Origin: Pseudoalteromonas arabiensis
GTDB taxonomy: Bacteria > Pseudomonadota > Gammaproteobacteria > Enterobacterales > Alteromonadaceae
NCBI RefSeq assembly: GCF_001550155.1
Contig: NZ_LRUF01000024.1
Coordinates: forward strand, 472,648-536,647
Reading direction: 5' to 3'
DNA length: 64,000 nucleotides
Below, in pieces: positions 11,584-19,413 of the stretch. A program made the translations under genes and the position numbers. A model generated the notes under the pieces. It worked only from the letters and a program-made list of their open reading frames with translations, was not told the origin of the DNA and made no database searches. Each line of letters begins with the position of its first letter. The first letter of the stretch is position 1.

Positions 11584-12891
11584 ATGCAAACATCAGATTT
11601 ATATCATCATTTTTTAGCTCAATTACAGCCTTTACTGAATAATCAGCAAAGGCGCTTTAGTGTGGCTTTATCAGGTGGTGTTGATTCGGTTGTGTTATTA
11701 CATTTAATGACGACTGTGCGAAAACAGTATCCTGAACTTGAAATCGAAGCGGTGTATGTCAATCATGGTTTGAGTCAACATGCTGGTGAGTGGCAAAGGT
11801 TCTGCCAATCGCTATGTGAAGAGCTTGATGTAGCATTTAAAGCGGTGCACGTTGAAATTGTTAAGCGTTCGCGCACCTCTCTTGAAGCACAAGCCCGAGA
11901 AGCAAGATACCAAGCACTTGATGAAAACTGTTTAGCAGGCAGTGTGTTACTGCTTGGTCAGCATTTAAATGATCAGCTTGAAACCTTCTTGTTGCGACTC
12001 AAACGTGGCTCAGGCTTGCAAGGCTTAGCATCAATGCAACAGCTGCGATTACTCGCGTCAGAACGGGTATGTTTTAGACCACTCATTAATATTACTCGTG
12101 AGCAAATTGAACAGTTTGCCGATGAATTTGCCATTACTCATATCACCGATGATTCAAATAGCGATGAGCGTTTTGATCGTAACTTTTTACGTCATCAAGT
12201 GATGCCGTTATTAACGATGCGCTTTCAAGGCTTTGAAAAAAGTGCAGCGCGTAGTATTCGGTTGCTACAGAAGCAACAGTCGCTACTCGATGAATACACT
12301 CAAAGTGACTTAGAACAGTGTCAAAATCTGCGCGGGGGCTTAAGTTGTGAGTCTGTTGCAAAGTTTAGTGAAGCTCGTCAAGCCAACCTTGTGCGTGCGT
12401 GGCTTAATCAATTTACTCACCAATTGCCTTCTGAAAATCAGCTGCGGCAAATTATTGAACAAGGCTTAACAGCAAAAGCTGATGCACAATTAAAAATTAG
12501 TTTACAAAGCGGTGATGTGCGTCGTCACCAGCAGCATTGGTATTTTGTGAAGGAGCAGGCAATACCTGAGGCGATGGAAATTGCTTTGCAGAGTATTGAA
12601 CTGACAGATGGCCGAAAGCTAACAGTGAAATTGGGCAAGGGTATTAGAAAACCAAAGCCGAATGAGCAAGTAAGGGTTGAATTTAATAAGCCACAAGCGC
12701 AAATAAAGCCTTTGCATAAACCAGGTTCAAATACCTTAAAGCATTGGTTTAAAGATGCCAAAGTAGCTCCTTGGTTACGTGCGCAAGTGCCGCTTATCTA
12801 TTATAACGATGAGCTAGTTCAGGTGGTTGGCTATTTTGTTAGTGCTCAGCACAGTGCTGATGATGGAATTTTTTGGGAGATAGATGTATGA
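11584..12891 (+). CDS. tilS: tRNA(Ile)-lysidine synthase
   Basis: 435 residues from the ATG at 11584; a TTG seven codons upstream keeps the frame but lies almost against the accA terminator. The N-terminal PP-loop ATPase motif LSGGVDSVVLLH sits near residue 30, followed by the TilS middle domain and the C-terminal substrate-binding domain ending near GIFWEIDV. It modifies C34 of tRNA-Ile(CAU) to lysidine so that it reads AUA codons. It overlaps the next gene at ATGA. Confidence 0.94.
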   Translation: MQTSDLYHHFLAQLQPLLNNQQRRFSVALSGGVDSVVLLHLMTTVRKQYPELEIEAVYVNHGLSQHAGEWQRFCQSLCEELDVAFKAVHVEIVKRSRTSLEAQAREARYQALDENCLAGSVLLLGQHLNDQLETFLLRLKRGSGLQGLASMQQLRLLASERVCFRPLINITREQIEQFADEFAITHITDDSNSDERFDRNFLRHQVMPLLTMRFQGFEKSAARSIRLLQKQQSLLDEYTQSDLEQCQNLRGGLSCESVAKFSEARQANLVRAWLNQFTHQLPSENQLRQIIEQGLTAKADAQLKISLQSGDVRRHQQHWYFVKEQAIPEAMEIALQSIELTDGRKLTVKLGKGIRKPKPNEQVRVEFNKPQAQIKPLHKPGSNTLKHWFKDAKVAPWLRAQVPLIYYNDELVQVVGYFVSAQHSADDGIFWEIDV

Positions 12892-13232
12892 GTGAACAAC
12901 CACATGCTGGTTTATCACTAGTTAACAAGGCACCGCTTGGATTTGTGTTGTCGGTGTTAGTTGCAGTAATTACGAGTTTAGTTTTCACACAGTTGACTTT
13001 AAATACGCTCTTTTATGCGCTAGTGGGCGGAGTCGTGTGCTCGTTGTTGTTATTAGCTTATTGGTCAGGTAAAGGCGGTATTTTCTTTATTTTCGGCGTG
13101 CTTACACCACTGGCGTTAGTAGTGATATCGCCCCTTGCCACGATGGCTGCATTACTTTATTTATTGAGTGGTTTCTTCTCTGGCTTTTGGTTGCTATTAC
13201 TGGGCTATAAGCTGATGGTTAAAAAAGCCTAA
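12888..13232 (+). CDS. Small integral membrane protein, function unknown
   Basis: 114 residues from the ATG that overlaps the tilS stop codon (ATGA), indicating translational coupling. About four hydrophobic spans can be seen (starting near LGFVLSVLVAVITS, LFYALVGGVVCSLLLLAY, GIFFIFGVLTPLALVVI and ALLYLLSGFFSGFWLLLLG). No catalytic motif is visible and I do not recognise the family. A bidirectional terminator lies at its stop. Confidence 0.75.
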   Translation: MSEQPHAGLSLVNKAPLGFVLSVLVAVITSLVFTQLTLNTLFYALVGGVVCSLLLLAYWSGKGGIFFIFGVLTPLALVVISPLATMAALLYLLSGFFSGFWLLLLGYKLMVKKA

Positions 13233-13256
13233 CGGGGGATGTTAGGCTTTCTTTTT
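13221..13256. terminator. Bidirectional terminator
   Basis: The stem GCCTAAC / GTTAGGC is flanked by A6 on the left and a CT5 tract on the right, so it can serve the membrane protein on the plus strand and the convergent GGDEF gene on the minus strand. Confidence 0.85.
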
Positions 13257-13258
13257 AA

Positions 13259-14155
13259 TTAGTAGGCTCTGGCACAATTTCTGCCTGCTGCTTTCGCCTT
13301 ATAAAGACCTTTGTCAGCACGGGCAAATACTTCGTTTTCGCAATCTTGGTTATTAGCAAGTGTAAAACCTATGCTAGATGTAACCTTGTATTGTGCCATT
13401 AAATCAGACTGAGCAACTAAGTGCATAATGCGATCGGCAATGACTTTGTTGGTTGTAAACTCAGGGTCATCGATAAGCAAAGCAAACTCATCACCTCCAA
13501 AACGAAAGATTGAATCAGTGCCGCGTACACTTTTGCCCAGCACCTTAGAAAACTCTTGCAGTACATCATCGCCAATTTTGTGACCAAAATTATCGTTAAC
13601 TTGTTTGAAGTTATCTAAATCCAGCAACATCAAGCTAAACGGGCGGTGCTGCCTGCGACAGCGCTCAAGCCTTTGTGCCAAGCTGTCATTAAATTGACTG
13701 CGATTATTGAGACCGGTTAAGGCATCTTTAGTTGCAAGTCGTAATACACGGTTATACATAACCGCATTACGTAATGGGTAAATAAGTGCGCCGTGCAGCT
13801 GTTGTAGTTTGCTTTTTATAGCTTGTCCCATAGGAAACTTACTAAAGTATATTAGCTGGCCAAGGCGCTCATTTTCGATATCTAAATCAAATGAATAAGG
13901 CGTCTGACTGGTATCGCTTTCTGCACTTTGGCAAACACCAAGGGAAGACTGAAATTGCAAACCTGATAAATTGATTAACTGTTTAGCATGCTCAGCAAAA
14001 ATTGTAAGAATTTCCTCAATTGATAACGTTGTCTGTAATTTCGCTACAAGGCTATGCGCATTGTTTAATTCATTATTTCGGTAATATTCTGCCGAAAATG
14101 GCATGAATTCGCCACGTGCAGACACTCGCTGCGTCAAAATATGGACATTTTCCAC
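13259..14155 (-). CDS. GGDEF-domain diguanylate cyclase
   Basis: I chose the GTG at 14155 because GGGGGGAG lies 7 nt upstream; an ATG at 14314 keeps the frame but would overlap the divergent antiporter gene. The resulting 298-residue protein has an N-terminal sensor region of unclear fold (about 1-130) and a C-terminal GGDEF domain with intact FGGDEFALL. An RGTD inhibitory site lies five residues before the motif, so the enzyme should make c-di-GMP and be feedback-inhibited. No membrane segment is evident, so it is probably cytoplasmic. Confidence 0.88.
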   Translation of the reverse strand: MENVHILTQRVSARGEFMPFSAEYYRNNELNNAHSLVAKLQTTLSIEEILTIFAEHAKQLINLSGLQFQSSLGVCQSAESDTSQTPYSFDLDIENERLGQLIYFSKFPMGQAIKSKLQQLHGALIYPLRNAVMYNRVLRLATKDALTGLNNRSQFNDSLAQRLERCRRQHRPFSLMLLDLDNFKQVNDNFGHKIGDDVLQEFSKVLGKSVRGTDSIFRFGGDEFALLIDDPEFTTNKVIADRIMHLVAQSDLMAQYKVTSSIGFTLANNQDCENEVFARADKGLYKAKAAGRNCARAY

Positions 14156-14293
14156 GATAATTCTCCCCCCGGAGTGTTTAGATACTGTGAGTAAGCGAGA
14201 TTTGTGCCATTTTTTTAAACTGGCTGAAAAACAAATGGTTGCTATATTTAAAGAAAGATATAGCTGGTCATCAAGTTGAAAGGAGTTTATTGC

Positions 14294-16267
14294 TTGCAAA
14301 ACGTACTGATTCAAGTGTTTGGCTTGCTTGTTGCTGCCGTTGTGTTCGTTTGGTTCTTCAAACGAATTGGTTTACCTCCTATTCTTGCCTACTTGGCAAC
14401 GGGCGTGTTGGCGGGCAGTCACGGTATTGGCTGGATGGCACAAAGTCATGAAATGCACTTTGTCGCAGAACTCGGTATTGTATTTTTGCTCTTTAGCCTT
14501 GGGCTTGAGTTTTCGATTCCACGCTTGATGGCAATGCGCAATATCGTATTTGGGCTGGGATCATTGCAAGTCGTTGTCACTAGCATTGTCTTTATCATTA
14601 TTTTGCTATTGCTTGAGCATAGCCTGTTAAACAGCTTTACGATTGCAACACTTATGGCGCTATCTTCTACAGCCGTTGTGGTTAAGCTGTTAAAGGAGTC
14701 TGGTGAGCTGAATCAACGACGCGGTCAGCTGGCTGTGGGTGTATTACTGTTTCAAGATATTGCCGTTGTGCCGTTGTTAATTGTTTACCCGCTTTTAGCG
14801 CAAAGTGGCTCAGATGCCATTGCCGGCGCACTGGCTTTTGCATTAACTAAAGGGGCATTTGTATGCGCTTTATTGTGGGCAATTGGGAAATGGATCTTAC
14901 CTAAGGTATTCAGTGAGATAGCACTGGTTCGTACCGATGAGTTATTTGTTTTAACAACCTTATTGGTCGCGCTATTTGCAGCTGGCCTTACGTATTTATT
15001 TGGCCTTTCTATGGCACTGGGTGCATTTTTAGCAGGGATGATGCTAGGCGAGAGCCAGTATCGTCATCAATTAGAAGCTGATATTAGACCGTTTCGCGAT
15101 ATTTTAATGGGGCTATTTTTTGTTACGGTCGGCATGCAGCTTGATGTGTTATATGTGCTAAATAGTTGGTATTGGATTTTAGCCGTATTAGTTGGGCTGC
15201 TCTTTTTTAAAATTGCCGTATTAGCAATTTCAGCGCAAGTGATTGGTGAGCGTAAACAAGATGCCGTGGCTGCTGGTATTATGCTATGGCAAATGGGGGA
15301 GTTTGGTTTTGTATTAATCGCACTGGCATCGCAGCATTTGCTGATCAGCACAGAGCAAGCATCATTTCTTATTGCCGTGGGCGTCTTATCAATGGCACTC
15401 ACTCCTTATTTGATAGAGAAAACTCCCGTACTTTTAAAGCGCTTTGGTTTACTTTCCCATGCAGGTCAGTACTGGCAACAGCCTGCAACAAGTAGTCCCC
15501 TTTATCATAATCATGTGGTGATTTGTGGTTTTTCGCGTGTAGGGCAAACTGTTGCTCGCTTTCTTAAGCCTGAGGCCATTGAGTACGTGGCTATTGAAAG
15601 TAACCCTATTTTATTGCAAGAAGCAAAAGCTGCGGGTGAACCGATTATTTTTGGTCATGTAAAACAAAAAGATATTTTAAAATCAGCAGGGGTAGAGCGA
15701 GCACGGCTTGTTATTATTACATTCGCAGACTTTGAACAAACGCAAGTCGTTGTTGATGCTATAAAACAAATAGCGCCCAAAGTAAAAATTTTAGTCCGAA
15801 TGCGAGATGATTCTGAGCTGGAAACACTCAAAGAGTTAGGCGTTACAGAAGTTGTGCCAGAGACCCTAGAAGCGAGTTTAATGCTAGTCTCGCATGTGCT
15901 TTATATGTCTGGTGTACCCATGACACGAATTATTCGCAGAGTGAGTAAAGAGCGCCGTAACCGCTATCAATTTTTAAATGGCTTTTTTACAGGGGATAAG
16001 CTTGATAGCGAAGAAACCAGTTCTGATCGATTAGAATATTTACATGTTATTGCATTGCCTGAATATGCGTTTGCTGTGAATCAAAAAATCAGTGAGCTAA
16101 AGCTTGAACAGCGCCGAGTATCGGTTAGAGCGCTGCGCCGACAAGACAGGGAAATAGAAGCCCCATCATCGCAAACAGTATTAATGGCTGGCGATATTCT
16201 TGTTTTACAAGGTAAACCGCGTCGAGTAGAGCGTGTAGAGCATTACTTACTCGACGGAACAGAGTAA
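14294..16267 (+). CDS. Kef-type monovalent cation:proton antiporter (CPA2) with TrkA domains
   Basis: A TTG at 14294 follows AAAGGAG by 9 nt and is the likely start, giving 657 residues. About 12-13 membrane segments form the CPA2 antiporter (residues 1-380, including LPPILAYLATGVLAGSHG and SSTAVVVKLL). A cytoplasmic RCK/TrkA-N domain with VVICGFSRVGQTVARFL near residue 410 and a TrkA-C domain follow. This architecture resembles KefB/KefC and YbaL potassium efflux proteins; which one cannot be told from sequence alone. It is convergent with the patatin gene, with no gap between them. Confidence 0.9.
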   Translation: MQNVLIQVFGLLVAAVVFVWFFKRIGLPPILAYLATGVLAGSHGIGWMAQSHEMHFVAELGIVFLLFSLGLEFSIPRLMAMRNIVFGLGSLQVVVTSIVFIIILLLLEHSLLNSFTIATLMALSSTAVVVKLLKESGELNQRRGQLAVGVLLFQDIAVVPLLIVYPLLAQSGSDAIAGALAFALTKGAFVCALLWAIGKWILPKVFSEIALVRTDELFVLTTLLVALFAAGLTYLFGLSMALGAFLAGMMLGESQYRHQLEADIRPFRDILMGLFFVTVGMQLDVLYVLNSWYWILAVLVGLLFFKIAVLAISAQVIGERKQDAVAAGIMLWQMGEFGFVLIALASQHLLISTEQASFLIAVGVLSMALTPYLIEKTPVLLKRFGLLSHAGQYWQQPATSSPLYHNHVVICGFSRVGQTVARFLKPEAIEYVAIESNPILLQEAKAAGEPIIFGHVKQKDILKSAGVERARLVIITFADFEQTQVVVDAIKQIAPKVKILVRMRDDSELETLKELGVTEVVPETLEASLMLVSHVLYMSGVPMTRIIRRVSKERRNRYQFLNGFFTGDKLDSEETSSDRLEYLHVIALPEYAFAVNQKISELKLEQRRVSVRALRRQDREIEAPSSQTVLMAGDILVLQGKPRRVERVEHYLLDGTE

Positions 16268-17413
16268 TCAGTCAAGCTCTAGGAATTTACGAATTTCGGG
16301 TAGTTTATTGAGCCCGTCTTGGTAACCTATTTCAATCAGCTTTTGGGTATAGCGTTTTTCGAACAGTAAGTAACTGGTTAAACTCGATTGTGAGCGTTTT
16401 TTTACACCTATCATACGCAGTAGCACTTTAATCGCGATTGGCATATCGTCATAAAATTGTGCTGCAATCATATTAAAATTTTGTGAGGGGTTAATTATAC
16501 AGGTATCAATCTGTTTAAGTTCTTGATGTTTGTCACGCGCAGGTAACAAGCCAAGTGTTCTGTTTATGCGTTCTAATCGCTCTAAATCAGATTGCAGCGT
16601 GTCGGTAAAAACACTATCAAGCAGGTGACCTGCAATATTTGAAAGCCCAGGGTAATGGGGTTGATACCCAGGTGGATGCATTTCTTTAGGTTCATCAACA
16701 CCAATAATAAAGATTTTTTCAGCGCCTAAATGCACAGAAGGGCTCAATGGTGACAACTGATGTATAGACCCATCGCCAAAATAATGGTTATGTACATTAA
16801 CACTTGGAAACACCATGGGAATAGCACTTGATGCCATTAAATGTTCTACATTAATACGCGCTGCTTGACCTTCGCGTTTCGCCCGTTGCCATGGTTTTTG
16901 CGTAAGCGATTGAAAAAAAGCCACAGAATCACCGGTTGTGTAACTTGACGCAGTAATAGACACAGCATCTAGGTAGTTTTTATGTAGGTTACGTTCTATG
17001 CGTGATAAATCTAAAATCTCGTTGAGGAGTTTTCTCAGCGGTTTATTATTTAGCAAGCTTGCTGGTGGGTGATTAATGTGTTCAGACTGGAAGCTCGTTA
17101 AAATATTGCGTGTTAGATGTAAAAACACGCTTAAAAAATCACTTTTGTACACTTGAGAGGTGGAAAAGTTTTTCCAGACCCATTCGAGCTTTTTACTCGC
17201 CAAATGGGCGCACGACGCATAACATGCAAGTGCGGCGGAATTAATTGCCCCCGCTGATGTCCCATTAATAATAGTAAAAGGTAATGGGGCAGTGCGAGGC
17301 ATACTTTGTGTTATTGCTTTCAACACGCCGACTTGATAAGCGGCACGCGCGCCACCACCTGTTAATAATAAGGCGATTTTAGAGTGCTGTGTTTTTTTTA
17401 ACTTACTGCTCAT
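16268..17413 (-). CDS. Patatin-like phospholipase
   Basis: 381 residues from the ATG at 17413; a TTG 14 codons upstream is also open but has no clear ribosome site. The patatin features are the oxyanion loop GGGARAAYQVGVLKAI, nucleophile elbow GTSAGAINSAAL and dyad aspartate in FGDGSIHQLSP. It is therefore predicted to be a serine-aspartate acyl hydrolase acting on phospholipids. The C-terminal third is family-specific and ends ...RKFLELD. No signal peptide is seen. Confidence 0.9.
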   Translation of the reverse strand: MSSKLKKTQHSKIALLLTGGGARAAYQVGVLKAITQSMPRTAPLPFTIINGTSAGAINSAALACYASCAHLASKKLEWVWKNFSTSQVYKSDFLSVFLHLTRNILTSFQSEHINHPPASLLNNKPLRKLLNEILDLSRIERNLHKNYLDAVSITASSYTTGDSVAFFQSLTQKPWQRAKREGQAARINVEHLMASSAIPMVFPSVNVHNHYFGDGSIHQLSPLSPSVHLGAEKIFIIGVDEPKEMHPPGYQPHYPGLSNIAGHLLDSVFTDTLQSDLERLERINRTLGLLPARDKHQELKQIDTCIINPSQNFNMIAAQFYDDMPIAIKVLLRMIGVKKRSQSSLTSYLLFEKRYTQKLIEIGYQDGLNKLPEIRKFLELD

Positions 17414-17545
17414 AGTTGCATTTAAATTGTTGTGCGTCTTTACTTTATTTATCAACTGTAAGTCTTTAAGCTAGAAGAAGCAAAGTTTACCTAATTGCTC
17501 ACGTTATTTTGTCGAGTTTTATGTCTGTTTTTTAAAGGAGTCTGT

Positions 17546-18418
17546 ATGTCAGAGCATTCGTCAGAGACCGAAGTACAAAAGCGTCCAGTTAATAACAACC
17601 TTATTTTTGGTGTTGTTATTTTAATTATTGTTGCCTGTGTTGCAGCGTATATTTTACTCCAACCAGACGATAAGCCGACGCAAACCGTAGAGGATATTGT
17701 AACTGAAGAAGTACCTATGGCGGAGTTTCAAGAGCCCGAACCAGAGCCTGAACCCGAACCAGTTGCAGAGCCAGAACCAGAGCCCGTTGTTGTTGAGCAG
17801 CCTGTAGCACGTGAAGAAGAGCCAGTGCCAGAGGTAGAACCATTACCTACATTAAACGAAAGCGATGAGGTGGTTGTTGCTCGCATGGACGAAGTGTTGA
17901 GCGATCAGGTTATGAGTTTAATGGTGACCGATGACCTTATTCGTCGCGGTGTCGTGTATGTAGATAACATTGCAAAAGGCAAAGTAGCAGCTAGCCATGC
18001 ACCTGTTGAACGTCCAAAAGAGTCATTTAAAGTTATTGAAGGTGATATTTTAACGATTGATCCGAACAGTTACGAGCGTTACACCCCTTATGTGAAACTA
18101 TTTACTAGTTTAAGTGCTGCTCAGGCTATTCGCATTTATGATGAATATAAACCACTGATAAACGAAGCATACGCTGAGATTGGCTACGAAGGCGATGCCT
18201 TTAATCAAACTCTTGAAGAAGCGATTGACGTTTTACTTGATACACCAGAACCAAAAGGTGACATGCCATTAGTGCGCAACTCAGTGACTTATCAATATGC
18301 TTATTCAGAGTGGGAAAACCTCCCACAAGCACAAAAGCAGCTTTTACGTATGGGCCCTGAAAATATGAAAAAGGTAAAAGCGGCATTACGTAACATAAAA
18401 GCTGAACTAGAAAAGTAA
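17546..18418 (+). CDS. DUF3014 protein with single membrane anchor and Pro-Glu rod
   Basis: The ATG at 17546 follows AAAGGAG and gives 290 residues; an upstream TTG/ATG region is open but lacks a ribosome site. Residues 1-22 are hydrophilic. One transmembrane helix follows (LIFGVVILIIVACVAAYILL), then a Glu-Pro repeat (about 60-100) that would form an extended periplasmic spacer, and a C-terminal globular DUF3014 domain. The function is unknown. A terminator follows. Confidence 0.85.
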   Translation: MSEHSSETEVQKRPVNNNLIFGVVILIIVACVAAYILLQPDDKPTQTVEDIVTEEVPMAEFQEPEPEPEPEPVAEPEPEPVVVEQPVAREEEPVPEVEPLPTLNESDEVVVARMDEVLSDQVMSLMVTDDLIRRGVVYVDNIAKGKVAASHAPVERPKESFKVIEGDILTIDPNSYERYTPYVKLFTSLSAAQAIRIYDEYKPLINEAYAEIGYEGDAFNQTLEEAIDVLLDTPEPKGDMPLVRNSVTYQYAYSEWENLPQAQKQLLRMGPENMKKVKAALRNIKAELEK

Positions 18419-18438
18419 GCTTTTAAACCATTAAATAC

Positions 18439-18482
18439 AGTGCGATTGTACAGCAAGTATGCAATCGCACTTTCTTTTTCGA
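18439..18482 (+). terminator. Intrinsic terminator after the DUF3014 gene
   Basis: GTGCGATTG and CAATCGCAC form a 9-bp stem around a 13-nt loop, followed by TTTCTTTTTC. Confidence 0.85.
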
Positions 18483-18489
18483 ATACCCC

Positions 18490-18518
18490 TTGAATAACAG
18501 GCCAAAACTAGAGATAAT
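18490..18518 (+). promoter_or_regulatory. Sigma70-type promoter of ffs
   Basis: TTGAAT (18490-18495) and GATAAT (18513-18518) are separated by exactly 17 nt. A GC-rich CCCTCCCGCGCC discriminator follows, which is typical of stable-RNA promoters under growth-rate control. Confidence 0.75.
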
Positions 18519-18546
18519 CCCTCCCGCGCCAAACAAGGCCCTCAAT

Positions 18547-18660
18547 GGTAGTCTTATTGGTCCTCTCGCAACACTAGCAGGTGAACCTGGTCAGGCCCGG
18601 AAGGGAGCAGCCACAGCGTGTGACGTGTGTGCCGAGATGTGGCTGGTAAGACTGCCACCC
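18547..18660 (+). ncRNA. ffs: 4.5S signal recognition particle RNA
   Basis: About 114 nt. The 5' end GGTAGTCTTA pairs with TAAGACTGCC at the 3' end. The apical region contains the conserved GGTCAGGCCCGGAAGGGAGC and AGCAGCC segments that bind Ffh and FtsY. It is the RNA scaffold of the SRP. It is also the attachment gene of the transposon that begins 16 nt downstream; the coding sequence of the RNA is intact. Confidence 0.95.
18593..18624 (+). other. Protospacer in ffs matched by the last CRISPR spacer
   Basis: Aligned without gaps to spacer 3 (36277-36308), 24 of 32 positions agree. Mismatches are at 6, 11, 12, 15, 18, 24, 25 and 26. Positions 6, 12, 18 and 24 are the every-sixth bases that type I effectors flip out and do not read. 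The two bases before the protospacer are TC. 51 nt separate its 3' end from the transposon end, close to the spacing known for type I-F3 transposition. Confidence 0.85.
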
Positions 18661-18670
18661 AAATTCTTTT

Positions 18671-18675
18671 TGGGT
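18671..18675. repeat. Left target-site duplication TGGGT
   Basis: TGGGT precedes the left terminal TGTTG; the identical TGGGT follows the right end at 40669-40673. A 5-bp duplication is the Tn7-family signature. Confidence 0.93.
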
Positions 18676-18682
18676 TGTTGTT

Positions 18683-18744
18683 TGAAGTATAAGTTGACAT
18701 ATTTGTACTAAAAGATGGCATAAATTGGAAGTATAAGGTGGCAT
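18683..18744. repeat. Left-end TnsB binding repeats
   Basis: Three related 18-mers in the same orientation: 18683-18700 (TGAAGTATAAGTTGACAT), 18704-18721 (TGTACTAAAAGATGGCAT, the weakest) and 18727-18744 (GGAAGTATAAGGTGGCAT). Tn7-family left ends carry three spaced TnsB sites, so the number fits. Confidence 0.8.
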
Positions 18745-18783
18745 AGTCTAGTATTTAACCAAATGGTTAGATGGTTGACTCAC

Positions 18784-19413
18784 ATGTACAGAAGAAAACT
18801 CAAACACTCCCGTGTTAAAAACCTCCATAAATTTGCTAGTCAAAAAAATAAATCTACCTGTTTAGTTGAATCCTCTTTAGAATTTGATGCCTGTTTCCAT
18901 TTTGAATTTTCACCATCAATAGCCGCATTTGAAGCACAACCACTCGGTTACGAATATGAGTTTGATAACCGTATTTGCCGTTACACACCTGACTTTTTAC
19001 TTACCCACACAGACGGCACGCAAAAATTTATCGAAGTAAAACCACAAAGCAAAATTGCCGATGAAGACTTTCGTGCTCGTTTTATTGAAAAGCAAGCCAT
19101 AGCCAAGCAAGATGGACGTGACTTAATACTGGTTACTGATAAGCAAATTCGTGTATACCCAACACTTAATAACTTAAAGCTTTTGCATCGCTACTCTGGC
19201 TTTCAGTCTTTAACAGACCTGCAATTATCTGTGCTAAAGCTTGTTCAGCAATACGGCTCTATCAAAGTGGGTCAGTTAGTTAGCTTTTTAAGAGTAACTG
19301 CCGGTGAGCTACTTGCTACGGTGCTACGCTTATTATCATTAGGGCAGTTATTTGCTGATTTAACTACAAATGAAATATCAATAGAAACAGCCATTTGGTC
19401 TAATAATGTTTAA
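18784..19413 (+). CDS. tnsA: TnsA endonuclease
   Basis: 209 residues from the ATG at 18784 (MYRRKLKHSRVKN, the usual family start); an ATG at 18763 is in frame. The restriction-endonuclease-like core has LVESSLEFDACF, YTPDFLL and FIEVKPQ, which supply the E-D-(E)xK catalytic set. A C-terminal winged-helix part follows. TnsA cuts the 5' ends of the transposon and so makes transposition cut-and-paste together with TnsB. It overlaps tnsB by 8 nt. Confidence 0.95.
   Translation: MYRRKLKHSRVKNLHKFASQKNKSTCLVESSLEFDACFHFEFSPSIAAFEAQPLGYEYEFDNRICRYTPDFLLTHTDGTQKFIEVKPQSKIADEDFRARFIEKQAIAKQDGRDLILVTDKQIRVYPTLNNLKLLHRYSGFQSLTDLQLSVLKLVQQYGSIKVGQLVSFLRVTAGELLATVLRLLSLGQLFADLTTNEISIETAIWSNNV

Noticed and set aside
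14156..14314. Longer N-terminus for the GGDEF protein
   Set aside because: It would overlap the divergent antiporter start and has no ribosome site; the GTG at 14155 has GGGGGGAG upstream.
18763..18783. Upstream ATG as tnsA start
   Set aside because: It adds MVRWLTH, which is not part of the usual TnsA start, whereas MYRRKLKHSRVKN matches the family.
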